From Pontibacter sp. E15-1 (GTDB taxonomy: Bacteria > Bacteroidota > Bacteroidia > Cytophagales > Hymenobacteraceae): a stretch of DNA of 42,942 bases. The notes below the pieces were generated by a model. The model saw nothing but the letters and a program-made list of their open reading frames with translations, ran no database searches and was not told the DNA's origin. The stretch spans positions 1 to 42,942 of the forward strand of contig NZ_JAKVIR010000024.1 of assembly GCF_022601975.1 (NCBI RefSeq), read 5' to 3'. Below, one piece after another: positions 30,681-38,656 of the stretch (position 1 is its first letter; each line of letters opens with the position of its first letter). Made by a program: the position numbers and the translations under genes.

Positions 30681-31946
30681 TTACGAAGAAGGCAACGAGG
30701 CGGGTTGGCCCGCTGCGGTTTCCTGCATTGGCTGCAATTGCTTTTCCATCCGAAGCACCACCCAGTACAAACCAACTGCCGTGAGCGCGGCCAGAATGCC
30801 CGTAACCCACCACAGCGTGGCAAACCCATACGCAGCGATAATGGTGGTGCCTAGAAATGGCGCGATCACGTGGGCAGCGGCGTAAGAGATAGTATAAAGC
30901 CCCATGTAGGCGCCTCTGTTCACGTTGTTGGAGCGCTCCACCGTAAGCGTGGCCATAAACGGCATAGCCAGAATCTCGGAGATGCTCAGCAGGAACATCG
31001 AAACGTAGAGCACGCTGTGATGTTGCGTCAGGTTTAACAGCACAAACGAGAGGCCCAACAGGAGCAGCCCGAGGGCTATCAACACTTGCTTCCGGATGCG
31101 TTCGCCAACCAGGTACACGAAGATCATCTCCAACAGGAATACAATCATCCCGTTTAGGGCCATTAGCAAACCGATACGGCTCTCTGACAGAGCGTATACC
31201 TGCCGGTAGTAGAGGGGCAGGGTAGTGAAAAGCTGGAAAAATATAACGGCAAAGCTGCAGCACAGCACTACGAATAAAAGAAACAGCTTGTCGCGGTACG
31301 GCGACTGTGTGGTGGGTGGTGCTATGGTGGGCGAGCTTACTTTTGGCGCTGGCCTGTGGCCCTGCTGTTTCCGGAAGTACAGGAAGAAAAAGAGGCCAGC
31401 CGCGATGCAGGTTGCGCCATCCGCAATAAAAAGCCAGCGGTAGGAGAGGGCCGCCAGCATACCGCCCACAGCAGGCCCCACCGAGAAGCCCAGGTTGATG
31501 GCCATGCGGTTGAGGGAGAAAGCCCGCGTCATGTTCTCTGGCTTGGCGTAGTGCGCAATAGAGGCAGCATTGGCCGGGCGCAGCGAGTCGTTTACCAGGC
31601 TGAGTATAAATACCCCGGCAGCCAGATACGCAAACTGATGCAGGTTCAGGAGCAGGAAATACAGGCTGCCGCCCAGTGTGAGACTCACAAACTGCACCCT
31701 GAAATGCCCGATCTTATCCGTCAGCCAACCACCCAGATAAGCGCCGCACACCGAGCCCATGCCATAGATACTCAGGATGAGGCCCGCCTCCCGCAGGCTA
31801 TACCCCAGCATGTCGGTGATGTAGATGCTCAGGAAAGGCGTCACCATGGATCCGCTCCGGTTGATCAGCATCACTACCGACATCATCCAGGCAGGCTTGG
31901 ACAGTCCGCCAAAGGCATTTTTGTAGAGCAGCAGCACGCGTTTCAT
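30681..31946 (-). CDS. MFS transporter
   Basis: A 421-residue major facilitator family permease with twelve hydrophobic segments. The loop 2-3 motif is GGWLTDKIGHF (about 75-85), of the G-x-x-x-D-x-x-G type, and a central cytoplasmic loop at about 190-215 (RKQQGHRPAPKVSS) separates the two halves. The substrate is not evident; sugar-phosphate or drug efflux is possible. I start at the ATG at 31946 (MKRVLLLYKNAFGG); the upstream extension runs into a REP palindrome (31973-31997) and is not used. Confidence 0.93.
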   Translation of the reverse strand: MKRVLLLYKNAFGGLSKPAWMMSVVMLINRSGSMVTPFLSIYITDMLGYSLREAGLILSIYGMGSVCGAYLGGWLTDKIGHFRVQFVSLTLGGSLYFLLLNLHQFAYLAAGVFILSLVNDSLRPANAASIAHYAKPENMTRAFSLNRMAINLGFSVGPAVGGMLAALSYRWLFIADGATCIAAGLFFFLYFRKQQGHRPAPKVSSPTIAPPTTQSPYRDKLFLLFVVLCCSFAVIFFQLFTTLPLYYRQVYALSESRIGLLMALNGMIVFLLEMIFVYLVGERIRKQVLIALGLLLLGLSFVLLNLTQHHSVLYVSMFLLSISEILAMPFMATLTVERSNNVNRGAYMGLYTISYAAAHVIAPFLGTTIIAAYGFATLWWVTGILAALTAVGLYWVVLRMEKQLQPMQETAAGQPASLPSS

Positions 31947-31972
31947 AGCTTGATTTGATATATGGCAGATTT

Positions 31973-32717
31973 GTAGAGACGCAAAATATAGCGTCTTATT
32001 CAATGGAGCGGTTTATAATATGAAATACCTTTAGACGCAATATTTTGCGTCTCTACATCAGCAGATTCTCTGGATTATGCTTTTCAGTTTCCCATTTAGC
32101 AGGGTTATTAAAGATGTACTGCCTGATGTTCTGCAATTCCTTTTCTGAGCGTATAACCCTGTCATAGTATCTTGGCTGCCAGGCAAAGTCAAGCTGCTGC
32201 AGTGTCGCGTGTTTTTTCACAGCAGCTTTATACCCCCTGATAATGGAAGCAAGGTTCTGCGACTGTGGCCCAAATTTATTAGGCTGCCATACATTTTGTT
32301 CGGCTTTGTTGATGAAAATTATACCGTGTATGTGGTGCGGCATCACAATGAATTCATCTAGCTCCACAAACGGAAAATGTTTTGGTATTTCCTGCCAATA
32401 CTGGTTCGCTATTTCCCCAAAAGCCGTGTACCGTAGAAACGCAAAAATTTGCGTCTTATCTGCTCCATGGAAATATTCTGCTGATGGTAGAGACGCAAGA
32501 TTTTGCGTCTCTACTTGTTCAGGTATGCTCCCAAAGTAATGCATCTTCTCCTTCGTGCATATGGTCACGAAGTATAGGCCATGTGACCATAATCCCAATT
32601 GGCCAGCCTCGCAGACGGAATCCGGTATCTGTTTTTGAATTTGTCCATGGAGGCACTACGGAGATTGGTCCTGTAGAGACGCAATATTTTGCGTCACTTA
32701 TTACTTTGCGTCTCTAC
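31973..32717. repeat. REP palindrome cluster (GTAGAGACGCAA type)
   Basis: Five palindromic elements and one half-element share GTAGAGACGCAA and TTGCGTCTCTAC. They lie at 31973-31997, 32031-32056, 32433-32458, 32487-32514, 32673-32698 and 32705-32717 (half). They come in pairs spaced by about 10-35 bases: two after the transposase gene, two inside its reading frame and the rest before it. This arrangement around a RAYT gene is the known REP/RAYT pattern. Confidence 0.9.
32053..32648 (-). pseudogene. REP-associated tyrosine transposase (RAYT), N-terminal frameshift
   Basis: An IS200-like (Y1/HUH) transposase of the RAYT family. GLYFVTICTKEKMHYFG, the HUH motif in EFIVMPHHIHGIIFI, and WQPRYYDRVIR (probable catalytic tyrosine) are all present, with the family end IRQYIFNNPAKW. 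The frame from 32598 (TTG) lacks the N-terminus; a second frame from the ATG at 32648 encodes MDKFKNRYRIPSARLANWDYG, the missing family start. One extra base near 32589 would join them, so a one-base deletion (or a sequencing error) is likely. Inside, residues encoded by 32433-32514 come from two REP elements inserted in frame. The stop codon lies in a REP. Confidence 0.85.
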
Positions 32718-33277
32718 TTCGTGTTGAACTGGTTCATGGTGCGTTCCAGGCCGATTGTGCCGAAGGCTAGCGCCGCCTCTGCCGCTTTCTCTATCAGGGT
32801 CTGCAGCTCGATCTGCTCATCCTCGCTGAACTTGCTCAGCACATAATCCACCTGTTTGCCCTTAGAGAAGGTGTCGCCTACGCCGAACCGGAGGCGCGGG
32901 TAGTTGTTGTGCCCGAGCGTCTGTTCGATGTGCTTAAGGCCGTTGTGGCCGCCGGGGCTGCCCTTGGCGCGTATCCGGATCTTGCCGAAAGGCAGTGCCA
33001 GGTCGTCCGTGATCACCAGCATCTGCTCTGGAGGCAGTTTCAGGCTATTAAGGTAGTGGCCTACAGCCTTCCCGCTTAGGTTCATGTAGGTGGTAGGCTT
33101 CACCAGCACGTAGGTGCGGCCCTTGGACTTGATCTCCGTGACAAAGGAGTGGCGGCTTACGTCAAAGGTGGCGTCAAATTTCCTGGCCAGGTAGTCGAGC
33201 ACCATAAAGCCGATGTTGTGGCGCGTGTTAGCATATTCCGGGCCTATGTTGCCAAGGCCCACAATCAGGTATTTCAT
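32714..33277 (-). CDS. pth: Peptidyl-tRNA hydrolase
   Basis: Pth frees peptides from prematurely released peptidyl-tRNA. Key motifs are MKYLIVGLGNIGPEYANTRHNIGFMV (catalytic His in TRHNIGF), KPTTYMNLSG, DDLALPFGKIRI and SPGGHNGLKHIEQTLG. From the ATG at 33277 it is 187 residues, the normal length; a TTG at 33340 in the same frame would add 21 residues (MLQTIKQWLG) and cannot be excluded. The last codons end at a TAG that is part of a REP element (32705-32717). Confidence 0.94.
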   Translation of the reverse strand: MKYLIVGLGNIGPEYANTRHNIGFMVLDYLARKFDATFDVSRHSFVTEIKSKGRTYVLVKPTTYMNLSGKAVGHYLNSLKLPPEQMLVITDDLALPFGKIRIRAKGSPGGHNGLKHIEQTLGHNNYPRLRFGVGDTFSKGKQVDYVLSKFSEDEQIELQTLIEKAAEAALAFGTIGLERTMNQFNTK

Positions 33278-33478
33278 ACTCGTGTCTTCGTGTGGGGCGG
33301 CCGGGTGTATGCCCAGCCACTGTTTTATCGTTTGCAGCAAAAATTTACGTGTTGAAGGTTAAATTGCTGAATTGGTGTTTCAGAGAAAAGCGGAGGTATA
33401 GCGATGTCCAACCCAGCAACCACCAAATTAACCATGCAGCCATTTCACTATTAATCAACTCAGCACTGAAGCAGAAAC

Positions 33479-33507
33479 AAAAAATCCTGCCCGGCTTGGA
33501 GGCAGGA
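33479..33507 (-). terminator. Hairpin terminator of rplY
   Basis: TCCTGCC (33485-33491) pairs with GGCAGGA (33501-33507); on the minus strand a run of six T follows at 33478-33484. It lies about 35 bases beyond the rplY stop. Confidence 0.7.
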
Positions 33508-33540
33508 CAGGATTTGATACTAAACAGCGCTGTGCGCGTG

Positions 33541-34128
33541 TTACTTCTTGCCGCCGCGGGCTTCTTCCATTTGCGCACTCTTCAGGGCACGTGGAACAGT
33601 TACCGTAGCGATCGGAGAATTCGGGTTTGTCAGGATCTCGTAGTTCTCAGGCGTAACCTTTGACACTTTGATCGACTTACCAAGCTCAAGGTCAGAAATG
33701 TTAACTTCTACGTAATCCGGTAGGTTAGCAGGAATCGCCTTCACTTTCAGGGCGCGGAGTTTCACAGACAGCTTACCACCTGCAATCACACCCGGAGACG
33801 TTCCAACAAACTTCACAGGGATATCCAGCTTCACTGGCTTGTCGTCCTGCAACTGAAGGAAGTCCACGTGCAACAGCATCTCGTTCACTGGGTGAAACTG
33901 AGCATCCTGCAGTACGGCTCTGTAATGCGTGCCTTCAACGTTCAGGTCTACTTCGTATACTTCTGGAGAATAGATCAAGTCTCTGAACAGGATAGCTGGA
34001 GAGTAGAAGTGAACTTGCTCACCGTTACCGTACAGCACGCCTGGTACAAAAGACTCATTGCGCAGCTCTTTAGACTGCTGCTTACCGAGATTTGCTCTTT
34101 TAAACCCTATAATCTCTAAAGTTTTCAT
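33541..34128 (-). CDS. rplY: 50S ribosomal protein L25/Ctc
   Basis: A 195-residue L25 of the longer Ctc/TL5 type, which binds 5S rRNA. The N-terminal L25 domain (MKTLEIIGFKRANLGKQQSKELR, FVPGVLYG) and the C-terminal TL5 domain (KPVKLDIPVKFVGTSPGV, LKVKAIPANLPDYVEVNI) are complete. A TACTTTTG element lies on the minus strand at 34158-34165, 30 bases upstream, and heptamer arrays lie just beyond it. Gene order rplY-prs is common in bacteria. Confidence 0.96.
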   Translation of the reverse strand: MKTLEIIGFKRANLGKQQSKELRNESFVPGVLYGNGEQVHFYSPAILFRDLIYSPEVYEVDLNVEGTHYRAVLQDAQFHPVNEMLLHVDFLQLQDDKPVKLDIPVKFVGTSPGVIAGGKLSVKLRALKVKAIPANLPDYVEVNISDLELGKSIKVSKVTPENYEILTNPNSPIATVTVPRALKSAQMEEARGGKK

Positions 34129-34182
34129 AAAAATGAATTTGTTAAATATATATGCTACAAAAGTATAGCCGAATTTTGTTGA

Positions 34183-34249
34183 TCGTTTATCGTATTTCGT
34201 TGTTCGTGCGCTGTGAGCGAAAAACGAGCAACGGATAACGAAAAACGAA
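34183..34249. repeat. Inverted pair of heptamer arrays
   Basis: Four heptamers with TCGT at the start (34183-34210) are followed after six bases by units of the ACGAAAA kind (34217-34249: GCGAAAA, ACGAGCA, ACGGATA, ACGAAAA, ACGAAG). The two arrays are complementary and can form a hairpin of about 28 bases between prs and rplY. Confidence 0.8.
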
Positions 34250-34250
34250 G

Positions 34251-35180
34251 TTAAATAAACAGCGAGCTGATCGACTCGTGGGTAACCACGTTGTTGATGG
34301 CCCTGGCAAAGAGATCGGAGAAAGAAAGCACTTTGATCTTTTCCAGCTGTTGTTTCAGTGGGATCGTGTCAGACACCACCAGCTCTTCCAGCACAGAGTT
34401 CTGGATACGCTCGTAGGCCGGCCCCGAAAGAATGGGGTGGGTGGCGATGGCGCGTACCGATTTCGCCCCTTTATCTCTGAGCAGCTCGGCTGCCTTTGTG
34501 ATGGTACCTGCTGTATCCACCATGTCATCCACTAACACCACATCCATACCCTCCACGTCGCCGATCACCTGCATCGAGGCAATCTCGTTGGCGCGTTTGC
34601 GGTGCTTGTCGCAGACAACCATCTCTGCCCCGAAGTTCTTGGCAAAGGATCTGGTTCTCACCACACCCCCCACGTCCGGCGATGCGAAGATCAGGTCGCT
34701 GCCCAGTTCCAGGCTGCGCAGGTATGGCACAAATATGGCCGACCCGTCCAGGTGGTCTACCGGGATGTCAAAAAATCCCTGTATCTGCCCGGCGTGCAGG
34801 TCGCAGGTCATCAGGCGGTCTGCACCCACCGACTGGATGGCGTTGGCCACCACTTTAGAGCCGATAGACACGCGCGGCTTGTCTTTCCTGTCCTGGCGGG
34901 CATAGCCGTAATAGGGCATCACCACGATCACCTTGTGGGCAGAGGCGCGCTTGGCGGCATCCACCAGCAGCATCAGTTCCATCAGGTTGTCAGTAGGCGG
35001 GAAGGTGGACTGTACAATGAATACCTCGGCCCCACGCACTGATTCGTTGAAGTGAACACCTATCTCCCCGTCGCTGAAACGTGAGATAGTCAGATCGCCA
35101 AGCTTCGTGCCGTAAGCGGCAGCTATTTTCTCGGCTAAATATTGGGATGCAGATCCTGAAAAGATTTTAACCTGTGGCAT
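34251..35180 (-). CDS. prs: Ribose-phosphate pyrophosphokinase
   Basis: A 309-residue class I PRPP synthetase, supplying PRPP for purine, pyrimidine, His, Trp and NAD synthesis. The N-terminal domain shows KIFSGSASQYLAEKIA and SRFSDGEIGVHFNESVRG; the catalytic flexible loop and metal site are at YYGYARQDRKDKPR and CDLHAGQIQGFFDIPVDHL; the PRPP-binding loop is VVLVDDMVDTAGTI. The length is normal. Its own promoter lies upstream, and it may be cotranscribed with rplY, 122 bases downstream. Confidence 0.97.
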   Translation of the reverse strand: MPQVKIFSGSASQYLAEKIAAAYGTKLGDLTISRFSDGEIGVHFNESVRGAEVFIVQSTFPPTDNLMELMLLVDAAKRASAHKVIVVMPYYGYARQDRKDKPRVSIGSKVVANAIQSVGADRLMTCDLHAGQIQGFFDIPVDHLDGSAIFVPYLRSLELGSDLIFASPDVGGVVRTRSFAKNFGAEMVVCDKHRKRANEIASMQVIGDVEGMDVVLVDDMVDTAGTITKAAELLRDKGAKSVRAIATHPILSGPAYERIQNSVLEELVVSDTIPLKQQLEKIKVLSFSDLFARAINNVVTHESISSLFI

Positions 35181-35222
35181 AACGGGGCAAAAGCTAAAGT
35201 TTAGTATAACCTATTAAGCCTG

Positions 35223-35257
35223 CAAAGCTACCAAAATTCCGAACGCCTCACACCAAA
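35223..35257 (-). promoter_or_regulatory. Candidate promoter for prs
   Basis: On the minus strand TTTG (35254-35257), 23 bases and TAGCTTTG (35223-35230) resemble the TTTG / TAnnTTTG promoter; the spacer is a little long. It lies about 43 bases upstream of the ATG at 35180. Confidence 0.55.
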
Positions 35258-35296
35258 TATTTCTGATTTTTAATTACTTACGGCTTCTCCGTAAAC

Positions 35297-35333
35297 AAAA
35301 AGAACAACACCCGGTGTGGGTGTTGTTCTTTTT
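35297..35333 (-). terminator. Hairpin terminator after tRNA-Gln
   Basis: Perfect 16-base arms (35297-35312 and 35318-35333), AAAAAGAACAACACCC and its complement, with a five-base loop. It lies five bases beyond the tRNA 3' end on the minus strand and can act on both strands. Confidence 0.85.
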
Positions 35334-35337
35334 AAAG

Positions 35338-35410
35338 TTGTCCGACCAGGGCTCGAACCTGGACTCTTCTGAACCAAAATCAGACGTGTTGCCAGTTACA
35401 CCATCGGACA
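35338..35410 (-). tRNA. tRNA-Gln (anticodon TTG)
   Basis: A complete cloverleaf of 73 bases on the minus strand. The acceptor stem TGTCCGA pairs with TCGGACA, followed by discriminator A. The anticodon stem TCTGA/TCAGA carries the loop TTTTGGT, giving anticodon TTG, which reads CAA (Gln). The T-arm is CCAGG, TTCGAGC, CCTGG. CCA is not encoded. A terminator follows at once. Confidence 0.95.
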
Positions 35411-35518
35411 ATCTCCCTACTTGAATTCAGAAGCGTCGTTCTGTTTTCGTTTGGTGATGCAAAGATAGAGAGACGATTTTAAACTGCAAACAATTGTCTG
35501 AAAAATAATTTAATTATT

Positions 35519-37735
35519 TTAGTCTAAAATCTGCTCCAGCGCCGTGTCATAGTGCTTTTTGGCTACCGAAATCCCCCCGAAAAGCTCTCCGTCGATGTGG
35601 CAGTCGTGGCTGGTTACGGTGCCTAACTTTGTGAAATTCACGCCCTTATTTTGAAGCGATTTCTCGAAGTCGGCCTGCTTGGCTGAAGCCACAGAGACCA
35701 CCACGCGGCCCTGGCTCTCGCCGAACAAAAAGGCGTCTTTCCGGAAATTCTTATCTGTCTCGATGTCGAAGCCCAACTCTTTCGGCATGGCAGACTCGAG
35801 CAAAGCGATGTATAAACCACCGTCTGCCACGTCGTGGGCCGAGTTGATCAGCTTCTGTTCGATCACTTCCTTCACGGCCGCATGCAGTTTCAGTTCCTCC
35901 TCCAGGTTAAAGTAAGGGGCAGGGGAGAGCTTTACCTTGTGGTAGGAGTACACATACTCCGAAGAGGCGATGTCATTCTTCGCGTCGCCCATCATATAAA
36001 TGGTATCACCGGCATTCTGGAAGGCCAGCGTCATTTTGTTGTCCTTGTTCTCCATGATGCCCAGCATGCCGATGGTCGGGGTCGGGAACACCGGGCCCTC
36101 GTCGGACGACTGGTTGTAGAAGCTCACGTTTCCGCCGGTTACCGGGGTGCCGAAGGCCTCACAGGCCTTGCTCATACCCTTGATGGCACCCACAAAGTGC
36201 CAGTATACCTCCGGCACGTAAGGGTTGCCGAAATTCAGGCAGTTGGTGATGGCCACGGGCTCGGCGCCCGAGCACACGATATTGCGCGCTGCCTCAGCCA
36301 CCGCAATGGCGGTGCCTTTCTCAGGGTCGGAGTATACGTAGCGGCTGTTGCAGTCCACGGTTACGGCAATCGACTTGTCTGTGCCTTTTACCTTCACGAT
36401 GGCTGCATCTGATGGGGCGTTGGTCGTTATGGTGGCGGTGCCTACCATCGAGTCGTACTGGCGGTATACCCAGCGCTTGGAGGCGATGTTGGGGTGCGTG
36501 GTCAGGAATTCGGCCACGGCCTGGTAATCCTCGGGCTCCTGCACCTGGTCGATGCTGAATTTCTTGGATTCTGCGAAGTACGCTGGCTCACGGTACTCGC
36601 GGTGGTATACCGGCGCGCCGCCGCCCAGCACCAGGTCATCGGCAGGCACTTCGGCCACCAACTCGCCGTCCTGGTAGTAGCGCAACTGGCCACCCTCGGT
36701 TACCACGCCAATCTGCTCGCAGTAGAGGTCCCACTTGTCGCAAACATCCTTGATGCTCTGCTCAAAGCCTTTCTTCATCACGATCAGCATGCGCTCCTGG
36801 CTCTCGGAGAGCAGGATCTCAAACGGCACCATGTTCTTCTGGCGCATCGGCACTTTGTCCAGCCAGATGTCCATACCGTGCTCGCCTTTGGCGCTCATCT
36901 CAGAAGTGGAGCAGGTAATGCCGGCAGCGCCCATGTCCTGCATCCCAATCACGTGGCCGGTCTGGATGATCTCCAGCGTAGCCTCCAATAATAATTTTTC
37001 CTGGAATGGGTCGCCCACCTGCACCGATGGCAGGTCTTTGGCCGAGTCCTCAGTGATGTCCTTGGATGCGAAGGCGGCACCATGTATACCATCCTTGCCC
37101 GTGGCAGAACCCACGATGAACACCGGGTTGCCCACGCCATAAGAAGTAGCGGAGGCTGTTTCGCCCACTTTCACGATGCCCGCCGAGAAGGCGTTTACCA
37201 GCGGGTTGATGTTGTAGCACTCGTCAAAAAACAGCTCGCCGCCCACGGTGGGTATACCAAAGGCATTGCCATAATCGCCGATGCCTTTCACTACCCCTCT
37301 TAACAGGCGCTGCGTTTTCTCTGATTTTGGGTTGCCGAAGCGGAGCGAGTTGAGCTGCGCAATCGGGCGGGCGCCCATCGTGAAGATGTCGCGGTTTATA
37401 CCCCCCACACCCGTGGCGGCGCCCTGGTAGGGCTCGATGGCGGAAGGGTGGTTGTGCGATTCTATCTTGAAGCTGCAGGCATAGCCGTCGCCGATGTCCA
37501 CGAGGCCCGCGTTCTCCTCGCCCGCCTTGGCCAGCATGCGCGGAGAGTCTTTGGGCAGCGTTTTGAGCCACACGATGGAGTTCTTGTAGGAGCAGTGCTC
37601 CGACCACATCACCGAGAAGATGCTCAGCTCTGTGAAATTGGGCGTGCGCCCCAAAATCTGCTTTATTTTTTCGAATTCCTCTTCCAGAAGGCCAAGCTTC
37701 TGAGCGGTTTCTAGGGTTGTCAGTTGTTCTTCCAC
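35519..37735 (-). CDS. purL: Phosphoribosylformylglycinamidine synthase subunit PurL
   Basis: A 738-residue PurL of the small-subunit type (FGAM synthase II), the fourth step of purine synthesis, working with PurQ and PurS. The N-terminal half has FTELSIFSVMWSEHCSYKNS and the SHNHPSAIEPYQGAATGVGGI metal/ATP site, the second half FGNPYVPEVYWHFVGAIKGM and TPVTGGNVSFYN, and the DVADGGLYIALLES segment near the end. It is separate from any PurQ gene in this window. TACTTTTG (minus, 37762-37769) upstream is a possible minus-7 element. Confidence 0.96.
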   Translation of the reverse strand: MEEQLTTLETAQKLGLLEEEFEKIKQILGRTPNFTELSIFSVMWSEHCSYKNSIVWLKTLPKDSPRMLAKAGEENAGLVDIGDGYACSFKIESHNHPSAIEPYQGAATGVGGINRDIFTMGARPIAQLNSLRFGNPKSEKTQRLLRGVVKGIGDYGNAFGIPTVGGELFFDECYNINPLVNAFSAGIVKVGETASATSYGVGNPVFIVGSATGKDGIHGAAFASKDITEDSAKDLPSVQVGDPFQEKLLLEATLEIIQTGHVIGMQDMGAAGITCSTSEMSAKGEHGMDIWLDKVPMRQKNMVPFEILLSESQERMLIVMKKGFEQSIKDVCDKWDLYCEQIGVVTEGGQLRYYQDGELVAEVPADDLVLGGGAPVYHREYREPAYFAESKKFSIDQVQEPEDYQAVAEFLTTHPNIASKRWVYRQYDSMVGTATITTNAPSDAAIVKVKGTDKSIAVTVDCNSRYVYSDPEKGTAIAVAEAARNIVCSGAEPVAITNCLNFGNPYVPEVYWHFVGAIKGMSKACEAFGTPVTGGNVSFYNQSSDEGPVFPTPTIGMLGIMENKDNKMTLAFQNAGDTIYMMGDAKNDIASSEYVYSYHKVKLSPAPYFNLEEELKLHAAVKEVIEQKLINSAHDVADGGLYIALLESAMPKELGFDIETDKNFRKDAFLFGESQGRVVVSVASAKQADFEKSLQNKGVNFTKLGTVTSHDCHIDGELFGGISVAKKHYDTALEQILD

Positions 37736-37980
37736 GAGTGTATGGCTTTGATAACGATTGACAAAAGTAGCAAGTTCTGCATTAAGAGTACAGCAGAACT
37801 TACTGCTTTTTGCGGAAAGCCTGTGCCTGCCGCCCCAGCGAACAGCAATGTATGGCCAAAGAAAGCGCGCAATTGGGGCATTTATTTAAAAAATACTATG
37901 TTTTCTTCGTTCCGCGTGACACTAGTGGCAGGTATCGCCGTATAGAAACTCGCTATAACCCTTTTATTCCCTCTCTGCTT

Positions 37981-38205
37981 ATGATGACCATTAACCCTGA
38001 CATCGTTACGACTACCTGCGGCCGCACCTTAGACTTAAGTAACACGGAGTTGGTGATCGAGCGGTCTAACAGCCTTTTCAGCTACAACATCCACAAACTG
38101 CACTCTGGCGAATACATCATTGCCGAGAAATTCTACGCCAATCCCTTCAACAACCGCTACATCCTGCTGAACGACGAGCAGATCGAGCTGCTGAAAAACC
38201 TTTAA
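37981..38205 (+). CDS. Small hypothetical protein
   Basis: A 74-residue protein starting MMTINPDIVTTTCG, with a compact beta-rich pattern and the ending ILLNDEQIELLKNL. I do not recognise it. The start at 37981 is preferred: the in-frame extension back to 37810 reads as non-coding. The codon use of the C-terminal half fits the backbone. The next 450 bases (38206-38656) show no gene, apart from a hairpin-like GCCAAACAGCC / GGCGTTTGGC at 38441-38469. Confidence 0.6.
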   Translation: MMTINPDIVTTTCGRTLDLSNTELVIERSNSLFSYNIHKLHSGEYIIAEKFYANPFNNRYILLNDEQIELLKNL

Positions 38206-38601
38206 TTTAAAAGGAGAAGCCACAACGCCTTTTCTTTCCAGAATTCATACCTGGGTATGTATGACAGCGTGCCGCCCCAATGCAGGAACGCCGCTTTCCC
38301 GTTGCCTCTGTTGCTTGCGCGCGCGTTCGCGGCATACCCTGTTCCGGCTTAATGCCAATAGGACAAGATCAGGCTACAGACGAAGTGCGCTATCGTGCGG
38401 TTGGGTATAACCCGGTATAGTTTTGAGCGTGAATGCGCTAGCCAAACAGCCTTTGCTGTGGCGTTTGGCGTGTGTTCGTGTGCCCGCCAGTAGCTGGCCT
38501 CTACCGGTTAGGGGTATAGCGCGTGCCCTCCACGGCAAAACGGATAAACGCGTGAGCCAAAAGTTTTTAAAGCCTCGCATGGATATATGCGTTTTATACA
38601 T

Positions 38602-38609
38602 TAGTTTTG
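38602..38609 (+). promoter_or_regulatory. Minus-7-like element for atpD
   Basis: TAGTTTTG fits TAnnTTTG and lies about 48 bases before the atpD ATG at 38657. No clear TTTG partner is present upstream, so the call is tentative. Confidence 0.4.
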
Positions 38610-38656
38610 CACCCTGAAATAACTCCGTAACAATAGTTAATAATTAACAAAGTCAA

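Noticed and set aside
31947..32003. Upstream start for the MFS transporter
   Set aside because: The extra codons come from the REP element at 31973-31997.
37810..37980. Longer N-terminus for the gene at 37981-38205
   Set aside because: The extension reads as intergenic sequence, and a double ATG at 37981 is a better start.
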